64,000 nucleotides of DNA from the NCBI GenBank assembly GCA_032158295.1, contig CM063252.1, positions 21,162,036 through 21,226,035 on the forward strand, written 5' to 3'. This document shows, one piece after another, positions 13,161 through 24,360 of this stretch. Position numbers and translations under genes: made by a program. The notes beneath the pieces are model-generated. The model was not told the DNA's origin. It saw only the letters and a program-made list of their open reading frames with translations, and searched no databases. Origin of the DNA: Pycnopodia helianthoides (lineage: Eukaryota; Echinodermata; Asteroidea; Forcipulatida; Asteriidae). Every line of letters starts with the position of its first letter. The first letter of the stretch is position 1.

Positions 13161-14549
13161 TGAGTACAAATTGGCTGAGAATACTCCAAGGCAAGTTTTC
13201 TGTAATGGCTTGAATACGTGGTGCTTACCACTATTGACAAGCTGAGTTCTCCTGGATGGATTGATGGCATTTCCTCAATCAATGCTTGATGAGCGTGGCC
13301 TGTGACAAAAGAAGAAAAACAAATCCTCACTGAAATAAATATTTCAGGAATACTTTATATATTCAGAGTCAAGCTAAAAAATGCAGAGGTTTTGATTTAT
13401 CATTAGTTATTTGGTTACAAAGATTTTAAAATGGATTTTAAACTTGAATATACTGAAAAGTAAGCATGAACAGGAAAGATTATAATTCTTGACCATATGC
13501 AATTGGGGGTGTGATACTTCAATGATGAATATCAGGCTGCGAAAATGCACTAAAGATGAAACACTTTAATTTACAGGTTTCAACTCTGCCTGTTTCCGTT
13601 CTTATGGTATAAAATTTTGAAGCCAATTTATTGAGAAGAGTTGGTGGTCTAGTAGTCTTGATTGGTGAGGCTGTTTTTTGTATTAGCCACCGGTAGAGGA
13701 CGCTACATTGACTGTTTGGGAGTCTGACTCAGAAGGACTGGGCAAGTCTATAAATCTGTATCGAAACAATGTCTTGACAATTTTGGATTTGCTGCCCGGA
13801 AAAAAACAGGCAGATCAAAACGAGTCTAATTTGCAAAATTTATATTGAGGCGTTCAGCGACAGATATTGTGTATGGTACCTAGATGTAGGTGATGTTAGT
13901 ATGCCTCTCGGAAATGGCTTTTTCAAGAAGTACTGTGAATGTTGACCGGCGTTTTGCGAGAATTAAATTGGGCCTTGAAGAGTTTATTTTGACAAATAAC
14001 AGCGCACTGAAGGGATTTTCGATGGTGAAATCTGCTGTATCCGTGAAGTTCACGACGTCGTCAGCATGTGTGTACGTGTACGTGCGCAGTCAATGTTTGG
14101 GTGACTTTCGGATACCTTTGCATGTGTTGACATTGTGGAAGTCCATTTCCGAAACTTGCCAAATACAGAATCCTATTACACGGCGGTAATTGGACGATTC
14201 CGAATAAAGCAAGGATCGTCTTTTTGGCACAAAATAGAAAAATCACAAATTGTGTTGTTTCGTCGTCTGTATTTGTGCACGGAAAAGCGACAAAATTTGT
14301 TTTTCTGGGGATGGGAAAAATTGGCATCAAGTGGATTTTTTATTCTTAAGTGTTGTAAGAATAATCCCTGAAATTTTTAAAGATTGTATACAAAATTGCA
14401 TTAGGGAAAACTTTTTTGACCATAACCCCACCGACTATAAAACCACCACTTGAGGAAGGTCACAATTTAGTTGTAAATTTACTGACTGGATTTGGCAAAA
14501 AGTGTTATTTTTCAAGCAGCCTACTATCGTTATTCATTAAAGACTTTTT

Positions 14550-15974
14550 GAATGGACTGTGTACGGAAACCCTGATCAAGGTGACACCGTGAAGGTGAAG
14601 TCTCTTGTGATGAATGGACTGTATACGGAAACCCTGATCAAGGTGACACCGTGAAGGTGAAGTCTCTTGTGATGAATGGACTGTATACGGAAACCCTGAT
14701 CAAGGTGACACCATGAAGGTGAAGTCTCTTGTGATGAATGGACTGTATACGGAAACCCTGATCAAGGTGACACCGTGAAGGTGAAGTCTCTTGTGATGAA
14801 TGGACTGTATACGGAAACCCTGATCAAGGTGACACCGTGAAGGTGAAGTCTCTTGTGATGAATGGACTGTATACGGAAACCCTGATCAAGGTGACACCGT
14901 GAAGGTGAAGTCTCTTGTGATGAATGGACTGTATACGGAAACCCTGATCAAGGTGACACCATGAAGGTGAAGTCTCTTGTGATGAATGGACTGTATACGG
15001 AAACCCTGATCAAGGTGACACCGTGAAGGTGAAGTCTCTTGTGATGAATGGACTGTATACGGAAACCCTGATCAAGGTGACACCGTGAAGGTGAAGTCTC
15101 TTGTGATGAATGGACTGTATACGGAAACCCTGATCAAGGTGACACCGTGAAGGTGAAGTCTCTTGTGATGAATGGACTGTATATGGAAACCCTGATCAAG
15201 GTGACACCGTGAAGGTGAAGTCTCTTGTGATGAATGGACTGTATACGGAAACCCTGATCAAGGTGACACCGTGAAGGTGAAGTCTCTTGTGATGAATGGA
15301 CTGTATACGGAAACCTGATCAAGGTGACACCATGAAGGTGAAGTCTCTTGTGATGAATGGACTGTATACGGAAACCCTGATCAAGGTGACACCGTGAAGG
15401 TGAAGTCTCTTGTGATGAATGGACTGTATACGGAAACCCTGATCAAGGTGACACCGTGAAGGTGAAGTCTCTTGTGATGAATGGACTGTATACGGAAACC
15501 CTGATCAAGGTGACACCGTGAAGGTGAAGTCTCTTGTGATGAATGGACTGTATACGGAAACCCTGATCAAGGTGACACCATGAAGGTGAAGTCTCTTGTG
15601 ATGAATGGACTGTATACGGAAACCCTGATCAAGGTGACACCGTGAAGGTGAAGTCTCTTGTGATGAATGGACTGTATACGGAAACCCTGATCAAGGTGAC
15701 ACCGTGAAGGTGAAGTCTCTTGTGATGAATGGACTGTATACGGAAACCCTGATCAAGGTGACACCGTGAAGGTGAAGTCTCTTGTGATGAATGGACTGTA
15801 TATGGAAACCCTGATCAAGGTGACACCGTGAAGGTGAAGTCTCTTGTGATGAATGGACTGTATACGGAAACCCTGATCAAGGTGACACCGTGAAGGTGAA
15901 GTCTCTTGTGATGAATGGACTGTGTACGGAAACCCTGATCAAGGTGACACCATGAAGGTGAAGTCTCTTGTGAT
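14550..15974. repeat. Satellite array 3: 23 units of 62 bp with a 10-unit higher-order period
   Basis: Monomer begins GAATGGACTGTATACGG. Units start every 62 bp from 14550 to 15913; one unit (15294) is 61 bp. Variant CCATG for CCGTG marks units 3, 7, 13, 17 and 23; variant TATATGG marks units 11 and 21. Units 3–12 and 13–22 therefore repeat as ten-unit blocks. The first and last units share the GTGTACGG variant. Confidence 0.95.
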
Positions 15975-16245
15975 TGTTATTAGACCACTGAAGGCACTCT
16001 CTGTTGAGCAGCTTGAAAGAGCCCAACAAATTGGCTTAATCCCTGAGGTACTTCTTGAACATCATTCACACAGGGGAAGACAGGGGAACATTGCCAACAA
16101 TTTCAAAAACTCTGGCTCTCGTAACAGTCTGGTCACAGCCTGCTCACTGTTGTGCGCATGCGTTTCATTTCATGAATATTCAAATCGCTGCCAGAAATTA
16201 AAATGTGGGCGGGGTCTAGAGCCAAAAGCATCAAGACGTTCGTTT
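15975..16245 (+). other. Open frame after the 62 bp array, inside the TIR element
   Basis: The last monomer runs in frame into about 90 codons without a stop (…IRPLKALSVEQLERAQQ… then …LLEHHSHRGRQGN…), ending at 16246. The first half has a protein-like composition, but no start, splice site or family is apparent. It could be the relic of an element-encoded protein or chance. Confidence 0.25.
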
Positions 16246-17065
16246 TGATCCAGACGTTCGTGTGATACAGATATCTCTTATCCAGTAATTCGTGTTGTGG
16301 ACAGTAATTCATGTTGCGATATCGCACTTATGTTAAACAAAATGAACGTCGCCAATCAAGACTAGTGGTCTAGTGAAACCCTAACCCAATCTATTTCCCT
16401 TATATTCCATTGCCGGCAACTTTTGAAGGTATTGAGTACTTCTTCGGTGCCTCAAAATGAAGCTTAAAATATATTTTTTAATCAAAACCTTGTCTCAAAC
16501 ACCTGTAACTTGGCAACTGACCCCTACATACAGAAGACTTTCTTTGAGTAAATTTCGAGGCAAATCGGAGAAAAAACATGTTTGAGGCTGAAAAAATGGC
16601 AAGCTAACCTTGCAGTTTTTTCAAAAATTGGCCGAAATTGTTTGTTTTCAAATCGCATGATATTTGATAGAGGGCTGAAATGGAGTGTGAGGAGCAGACA
16701 ATTCTTAGTTTCAGTTGTCTATCTTGGCAACCTTTGAAGATATTTAATTTACTATTTCTCGATATAATGGTGCCTCCAAAAATGATAAGACTTATTACCC
16801 CTTCCAGTTTTTTTCAAAATTTTGAAATTTTCCAGCATTGCAAGACCTATAAAGTAACATTGGTGTCAATACATTCAATACTCATGCTAATTTGTCACAT
16901 ATGCAGGTCTAACACACTGCAGCTCTTTAAACAAACAATATAAATAGATTCAAATTGTTATCATTTTAAAAAAGCAAGTCAAGTCTAGACTTCAGATATA
17001 AGACTCTATATTTTCTTATTTCCAAACTGCCCGCATTTTAAATAGCTAAAAATTTGCGAAATTTC

Positions 17066-17905
17066 TAAGAAGAGTTGGTGGTCCAGTGGAAGGACTCCTG
17101 ACTCTGGATGCGAGGGTTCTGGGTTCAGTTCCCATCTAGCACTAGTAGTTTTGTATTGCCTGGTCCTTCCTAATGGTTTAAGTTTATCTTAACCATAAGT
17201 TAATTAAGAAGAGTTGGAGGTTCAGTGTATTAAAATGACTCATGACTATGGTTCTTTGTTTTTCTTATACTGTGTCCAATCTAAGGGTTTAAATAAACAT
17301 CCAATACAATTTTCTTAAAAAGAGTTGGTAGTCCAGTTGGTGGGAACTGTGACCAAAGCGAAAGGTCCTTGGTTCAAATCCCACTTATTTTGTTTTATAC
17401 AGCAGCTGTCCCTTAAAAAAGGTTTTTTAATTAACTACAAATGCAACTTTGTGATTAAGTGTTACACATGTAGGTGCATTGATTCCCATCTTTTATCATT
17501 TTTATTGCCTGTGTCCATTCTAAGGGTTTTATTAACGTCGGATGCAAGTTTCTTAAGAGAGTTGGTGTCCAGTGGAAGGATCAAGGACTTGACTTGGTCC
17601 TGGTTCAACTCCACTCTGTACTTTAATTTTCTTACCTGTGCCATTCTAGGTTTAATTAACGTCAGATGCAAGTTTCTTAAGAAGAGTTGGTGGTCCAGTG
17701 GAAGGACTCAAGGACTCTGGACTCTGGGGTCCTGGGTTCAACTCCCACTCTGTACCTTTTTATTTTTCATTACCTGTGTCCATTCTAAGGGTTTTAATTA
17801 ACGTCAGATGCAAGTTTCTTAAGACGAGTTGGTGGTCCAATGGAAGGTCTCAATGACTCTGGATGCTATGGTCCTGGGTTCAATTCCCACTGTGTGAAAC
17901 TCTGG
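17066..17905 (+). repeat. Tandem run of about six tRNA-derived SINE copies
   Basis: Copies start (AGAGTTGG) at 17071, 17210, 17321, 17557, 17683 and 17825. The best copies hold a pol III A box TGGTCCAGTGG (17079–17089) and a near B box GGTTCAGTTCC (17122–17132), with a head like tRNA-Glu or tRNA-Gln. They are followed by a shared body ending near CAAGTTTCTTAAG. Spacing is 110–142 bp, with one double-length gap. The same head lies at 13637, cut by the TIR element. Confidence 0.7.
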
Positions 17906-17960
17906 CCTTTTTTATAAAAAAAAAAGTTTAATTAAATAAAATTTTTGCAAAAGGAGCTTG

Positions 17961-18008
17961 TTCTTAGTTTCTAGTTTCTAGTTTCTAGTTTCTAGTTTCT
18001 AGTTTCTT
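17961..18008. repeat. (TTTCTAG)n microsatellite
   Basis: About six tandem heptamers with degenerate ends. Confidence 0.9.
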
Positions 18009-18219
18009 TTAAAGCTCGGACCTCAGGTTCGGCGGACACCACCAGGTCTTGAACCTGGATCAGTCGCTTCCTATCGCATGGTCTACCCGGTTGGGCAGTT
18101 GGGTCCCCCCCGATAAAATGTGCTCGTTTCTAATATATAAAGAATAAATTTGTACTTAGAAATTTTTTCACACTTTGCTCAGGCAAAGGAGTCTGCTGAC
18201 TACATATTGGGACCAGCCA

Positions 18220-18845
18220 AGGTAAGGCCTATGGGGGAAGTTTGGACTTACAAAATTACACTCACTCAGCTCAATAGTAACTAATGGGGTAAGATGACTG
18301 GACATTGGGTAGGAAGGTGGTAGGGTCTCAGTAGTATCTTGTAAGGGGAAGTTTGTACTTGCAAATTTCATCGCTCAGCTCAATCTAAAAGGGAACTTTG
18401 TACTTAGTAAATTTCACTAACGGAGAGATGACTGGACATTGGGTAGGGAGTTAGGTAGTGTCTTCTAAGGAGAACTTTGTACTTTTGTAAATTTCACCAA
18501 TGGGGTAAGATGATTGGACATTGGGTAGGACTAGGTTGTGTCTTCAAAGGGGAACTTTGTACTTAGTAAATTTCACAAATGGAGTGAGATGACTGGACAT
18601 TGGGTAGGGACTAGGTTGTGTCTTCTAAGGAGAACTTTGTACTTTTTAAATTTCACCAATGGGGTAAGATGATTGGACATTGGGTAGGGACTAGGTTGTG
18701 TCTTCAAAGGGGAACTTTGTACTTAGTAAATTTTACTCGCTCAGCTCAACCTAAAGGGGTTTGCATAATAGTAAGTAAACTGAGTTTGCTTAAAAAGGAC
18801 ATCAGGTAGGGACTATGTAAGGTCTTCAAAGGTGAAGTTTGTAAA
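18220..18845. repeat. Imperfect ~80 bp tandem repeat
   Basis: GGACATTGGGTAGG recurs at 18300, 18434, 18516, 18595 and 18675, and GGGAACTTTGTACTTAGTAA-like blocks alternate with it. Period about 80 bp after a longer first step; units diverge more than in arrays 1–3. Confidence 0.8.
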
Positions 18846-20170
18846 TTTCTGGATATGCTGGAATTGGACACAGGCAACTAAAAACATTGGTTTACTTGAC
18901 TTCTGACACCAGGCAAATAGAATAAGAGATAGTTGTTTATTTACATTGACATGTTTTAACTACAACAAATCATAAATAAAGCTTTGTAATGATAATGAAA
19001 ACATTTAAGCTATTAATAGCAAAATTTAATTATTGTAAGAAAAATATACACTTTGTCTTTTAAAAGAAACCTCCTCCAATTTGACATTACTTTAGGCTCC
19101 AGGGAAAGTACATCATTGTTTCTTGGAAGAATAAACTAATTTCCATTGTGAGAAAATTTCATCCTAGTCACATTTTAGTTAAAACAATGAGAAACATTGT
19201 ATGTTTCTTCAGGGATTTTGTGCATGTTCATATTTGACTTATTTTGATTGTGGCAATCAAAAAAGGCAATAGTTTCATAATTAGTTAAATGTTCTTGTTT
19301 TAAAAGTTCTTTAGAGATAAACTAGTTCTTCTCAGCCAAAATGGTCAAAATTATCAAGGTAGTACAGTGAATAGAATTTTTCCAGACCATGAACTTTCCC
19401 AATACTTTTCAATGTTCTTTTTAAGTCATGTCTCTATACTTTTAAGAACAGACTAATTCATAAAGACCTTGTCCCCCTGCCCTTTTTTGCTCCCTGTACT
19501 ACTATGAAAATACTGACAATTATGGATGGCCATTTATTAATGTCAGTCTTACCATGTCCTTGAAAGGGTTTAAGACATTCCTGGTATTAATGATAAATGT
19601 ACACGTAGTTGATGTCAGATGAACAGCTTTCTGAAAGACAAGAAAAATTGGCACAATTAATAAATCATGAAAAAAAGGCTCACAATGTTTTGTCCTAACG
19701 GGAAACTGCCTTGTGATCTTTATTTTGAAGCATGTTAACTCAAGTGCAAAAGTGAAAGATTCAGAAGCACTGGGGCCTGTAGGCCCCCCAAAATGGCTGA
19801 TACTGGGCATTTCAATATTTTGTAACTTAAAACAATTTGGTGTGAACTGACACAAGTGAAGAGGCTCAAGTCCTCCTCCAAGTGTTTGCTGATTTTTAAA
19901 ATAGTAAAATAAAGAGGAAAAGGAAAAAAGTTACCAAAAGGAGTTATTTAGGGCAATGAAAGTGAGGTTGGCACACCTCAAAAACCTGCTTAGCGTTTCA
20001 TTTTGTATTTCACATAAGAGCCCTCCCCGCCCATCTGATTGGAGGCAGAATACATTTCCCAGCCCTCTTCTAAAATTATTTCTGGGTATGCCATTGTCTA
20101 AATGTTGCTATTTGCTTTGATTTTATTTCTTGGAAACGAAAGGCTAAGGTCTTAAATGTTTATTTAAGAC

Positions 20171-20850
20171 CTTAGGGTGTCGTGGCCGAGCGGATAAGCG
20201 CCCCGAACTCAAGCTCTGGTGTTTCTGTTCAGCAGAGTGTGGGTTCGAATCCCGGTCGTGGCACCTGTGTCCCTGAGCAAGACACTTTACTATAATTGCT
20301 TCTCTCTACCCAGGGGTAAATGGGTACCTGAGGGCAGAGATGGTTCTTGTGATTGATTTAGCTTAGTGCGCTACATATTTGGCAGCACAGGTTGTATACT
20401 CCCCAGGGAGCTGAGATGGTTTAAAGGCCCTGTACACTATTGGTAAGATCGAAAAACACAATGTTCACAGATTCACACATAACTTACATGATTTAAAGTA
20501 AGTAATGGTAGAAAGGGTACCTTAAAATATTAATGCCTAAACTGCAATCGTTTCTGAGAAACAAGTAAAACAATAGTAATTATCGCGCGCGATAATTTGA
20601 AAAAACAGAAAACATCTCTTTTCACTATTTTCTTGTGACCTCGATGACCAATTGAGCTCAAACTTTCACAGGTTTGTTTGTTCATTCATATGTTTAATCA
20701 CACAAAATGTGAACACTGATTTTGAGCTGTTACCAAAAGTGTACAATACCTTAAAGGGATGAAATGACCCAGGTATCAGGGTAATAATGTTGGAAGCGCT
20801 TTGAGACATGGTGTATAAAGCGCTGTATAAAAAACGATTATTATTATTAT
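20171..20850 (+). mobile_element. tRNA-Leu-derived SINE, split by a MITE
   Basis: The head has A box TGGCCGAGCGG, anticodon-arm-like GAACTCAAGCTC and B box GGGTTCGAATCCCGG, with a class II variable arm. The body includes CTGAGCAAGACACTTTACTA; the tail ends GCGCTTTGAG … AAAGCGCTGTATAAAA and a short ATT repeat. The acceptor arms pair poorly, so it is not a working tRNA. The element is interrupted by the TTAA MITE at 20421–20754. Confidence 0.8.
20421..20754. mobile_element. TTAA-flanked MITE (family 1 relative) inside a SINE
   Basis: Ends TTAAAGGCCCTGTACACTAT and CCAAAAGTGTACAATACC are inverted repeats; TTAA is duplicated on both sides. Removing the insert and one TTAA restores a continuous SINE body. 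Its centre has a perfect 20 bp palindrome (20578–20597) with core CGCGCGCG. Confidence 0.85.
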
Positions 20851-22926
20851 TTTATCATTGTTTCACCTTGTAAAATAAAATACTCCACATTTTACCTTCT
20901 GATTATATTCTGCGACAAGGCAATCCTTAGCATACAATATTTGTATACTGTTATCTTTTCAGTCCCTTGTCTTAAAATTCAGTTCCTTAATTTTATAGGG
21001 ACAACAAATTGTTTGCTTTAAAATTGTCTAGAAAATGTAGTGTTTCCATCTCAATAATGTTTGAACAATTGATACTTATATTTAAATATTTAAGGTGCTT
21101 GTTGCTTTTCCCCCTTTTTCATCCCTTTTTTTTTTAGGGGAGGGGAGTGGTGGCTTGGGGTAATAATAAGTATTTCTGAGGGCTGCCTCTTCCAATCATT
21201 TAATCTTAGCCTAAATGTGTTTGTGGTCCCATCACAAACCCTGAATCCTGAATAAATGCACATCTTACCTATTATTCAAATTCCATTGGAGATGAACACG
21301 CTCATAATTTGTGTAACAAAGAGTTGGCTTCACATGAGTGACCTCCTGAATGAAAAGACCAAAGATCCAAACATTATGAAAATATTGCTAACCATTTCCT
21401 CTCAAGACATTATCTATGGTCAGACTAACTGTAGAAGTTACCATGCAAGAATTCATACAAGTCTTCAACAGACTCTTTATTATTAGCTCAGAAATATTTC
21501 GGTAAATGTGCAAAGAACATTTCTCCAACGTAAAAGAGTGTACAAAGTAATGATTTCATTTGTCGAAAAAAACAAAACCCAAAAAACTAAAATAATTTTT
21601 TTGAAATATTTGTTACTTCTGTCCAATTAATATTTTGTCCATGGGAAAAACTATTCTTATAAACTGAAACTGTAATATGGTCACTGCAAAAGTTAACCAC
21701 AAATTAAACCATGTTGTTAACCCATAAACTTTTTTCCCACCCCCTACCCCCAGCCTGACATGCAAAAACTTTACTTCATAGGAATATGCAATCTTACAAG
21801 ACTCAGTTTACAACTAAAATTAAAGGCACAGTTTGTAATTTTCTAATTTGTAAATACAACAAAAACCTCAAGATCCCATAACCCTTTTATTTGATTACAC
21901 ATCCAGCAGCACAAATAGCGCCAATAACAGGATGAATAGGAAATGAGACGAAACGTTCAGTTTTAGATGTGGGAGGAAAACCCCGATGGGGAAAACCAAT
22001 GCTATCAGGTAGGGATTGAAAAACCCAATCCATGTGCAAGGCTCTGGTCCGAGGTGTGGATTTGAGTCCACAGAGGTGAAAGGCAGAGAGAGAACCACCA
22101 AGCCAACCTTATTTATAAATTACATATCTTACCTCTTATGATAAGCAGCTGGGCTGATATCTCTTTGTGTGAGGATGGGTCAACATTGCAAACAAATATT
22201 TCCTGAAAGACAGAATACAACACTTCATGAAGTATAAATGGCCACAAAAACTGACTACCTCCACCTGACAAACTACAGTTCAAGAACAAAATTGGAACCA
22301 AATACAAGGTTCAGCAATTTTAACCATTTTTTTAACCTCCAGAAAATGATTGAACTGAAATCAAAACAGTCTTTAACACATCTTTAAAAGAAGACCAACA
22401 CAATAATGCTTTTGTCATGACCCCACTTGTAAAACACCTGACTTTTTATGATCCAAAACAAAGTTAATATCCCCCTTTTGTTTAGACAAGCTGTTTTTTC
22501 CTTACTATCTTGCCAAAGTTTATTTCAAATAACCTCTGCCATTTTCCCATAAAAGCTAACTTTTTTGGTTTGTTTGTTTATGATTTACAATAAAGTCATT
22601 ATCATATTGAAAACAAATTTTTTAGAGATATCAATGATAGTTGGGAAAATGTACAGTTTAAAAATTTTGCAGGGGAGGAACTATTCAATAAAATGACTTG
22701 GAAGTACATGGCTTAATTATCCCTTACTCGTTTCCAATAATAAAAAATCTGCCCTTTATTTGTTTTATTGCAAAAAAGACCTTTGAATTACTCTACAAGG
22801 AGAATTGAAAATTGAGGCTAACTCCTGGCAGACTTATTAATACTTCTAATTTTTATTATATTATTCTCAATTTCCACCAGATGACTTTACCTCTTGCTAA
22901 AGAAACTGCTGTCCATAACTTCAAAC

Positions 22927-23216
22927 AAGGAGTTTCCTGTACAAATACAAAAGAAAACAATTAATCATGAATGAAAGCTTTATGTTGAAACTATTCCCAA
23001 GCATCTTGTGAATAAGAATGAAAACAATGCAAACAGATGGAGATATTATCGGGTATTCTGGAGAAAAAGATAAGGAGTTTCCTGTACAAATACAAAAGAA
23101 AACAATTAATCATGAATGAAAGCTTTATGTTGAAACTATTCCCAAGCATCTTGTAAATAAGAATGAAAACAATGCAAACAGATGGAGATATTATCAGGTA
23201 TTCTGGAGAAAAGGTA
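22927..23216. repeat. 145 bp tandem duplication
   Basis: 22927–23071 and 23072–23216 are nearly identical. The copy includes the acceptor and first ten bases of the exon-like segment 22936–22891, so the acceptor site is duplicated. Confidence 0.9.
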
Positions 23217-24360
23217 CCTTTTTTCTAATCTGCGAGACAATTCATTAAAAAGAATGCCAAACAACGTCTTACAAGCTCAAAGGGAAAATTGTAATTGGAA
23301 ATATGAGACTAAGCCCTCTGTGTATGGAAATAATAGATGAATTGTTGGTTCAATCCCACTACAAGTACAGTTAACAAGTTTTGCTGATTTGGAATGAATT
23401 CCTTGAAAATATCCTTGAAAGTTCATAAGTTACTTTCAAATGTTCTATAATACCTCAAACAGTCTATACTGGCCAAGGTCATACCAATCATTGCGTAGAT
23501 TAAGTTCTTGTTTAATAAAAATGAAAACACAAACTGCAGTTTTAAATGGCTAGAATTAGTGCCCCTAGAAAAAACGTGCACCCCCGTGTGTCCCTCCCCT
23601 AAAAAGTTTCTATTTTCCAAGGGATTTTTTTTTTCAAGCTGAATTCACATAAGTCAGTGCTTGCATTTTAAATTTAGGTAAAGTTTGTATTCATATCATT
23701 GCATTGGTGCAAAAATGCTGGATCTACACGAGTTAGGCTCCATGCAAAAATGTATTTAGTTTAGAGAGAAACAAGGTCTGTGCACTTTCAAACTGGCCTG
23801 TTGCATCTCTTATTGTCCCAATTCCACCTATATCCAATTGGCCAAGTGAAGGATTGATAAGGATTTGGGCCATATAATCATTGCTTAGGGTCAGGCATTC
23901 CAATCTTTAAAGTCCAAATAACTTGGTGGGGAGTGACATAGAAGAGAAAATGGAAGGATTTTGGCCTTACTCTAGCCAAACTACCTTGTCTGTAAGGGTT
24001 TTATGCTAACACGACCGACAACAATATCGTTTTAATCCAATTAAATGTATAAAACAAGTTGGGAACTTTACCAACACCACCCCCCTTCCATTTACCGAGA
24101 ATCAATGTCATTGGTAAACAAAACACATTTGTCTTTGAGAGTCAAATATTGGTTCACTAATTATTTACAAAAAATTACAAAATGCACGAATGTCATTGGC
24201 AGTAGGCAAAGGGTTTTGGTAGGGACATGTGAACCTTAAAATAAAGGGAAACACAATATCATACAACACAATGGTTTTATTTACCTTCCTATGGATGCAG
24301 TTTGTTCTCCTCACATGAATTGAATTGGAAGTTGCTTGAATCAGAAGATAGATGGCATAC

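Larger units (their letters stand above)
13653..16364. mobile_element. 2.7 kb terminal-inverted-repeat element carrying a satellite array; 9 bp target duplication
   Basis: Ends are TAGTCTTGATTGG (13653–13665) and its exact reverse complement CCAATCAAGACTA (16352–16364), with weaker similarity inward. GTGGTCTAG flanks it on both sides (13644–13652 and 16365–16373), a perfect 9 bp target duplication. Removing the element rejoins GAGTTGGTGGTCTAGTG, the head of the tRNA-like SINE seen at 17.1–17.9 kb, so the insertion hit that SINE. A 9 bp duplication fits Mutator-like elements; I see no transposase, so it would be non-autonomous. The middle half is the 62 bp satellite. Superfamily assignment is inference. 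Confidence 0.75.

Noticed and set aside
14550..15974. CRISPR array
   Set aside because: Whole 62 bp units are identical with no variable spacers, and the DNA is eukaryotic.
18020..18110. tRNA-like sequence on the minus strand
   Set aside because: B box is near GGTTCAAGACC, but the A box and stems do not hold; too weak to list as an element.
20171..20265. Functional tRNA-Leu gene
   Set aside because: A and B boxes are good, but acceptor and T-stem pairs fail and a SINE body and tail follow.
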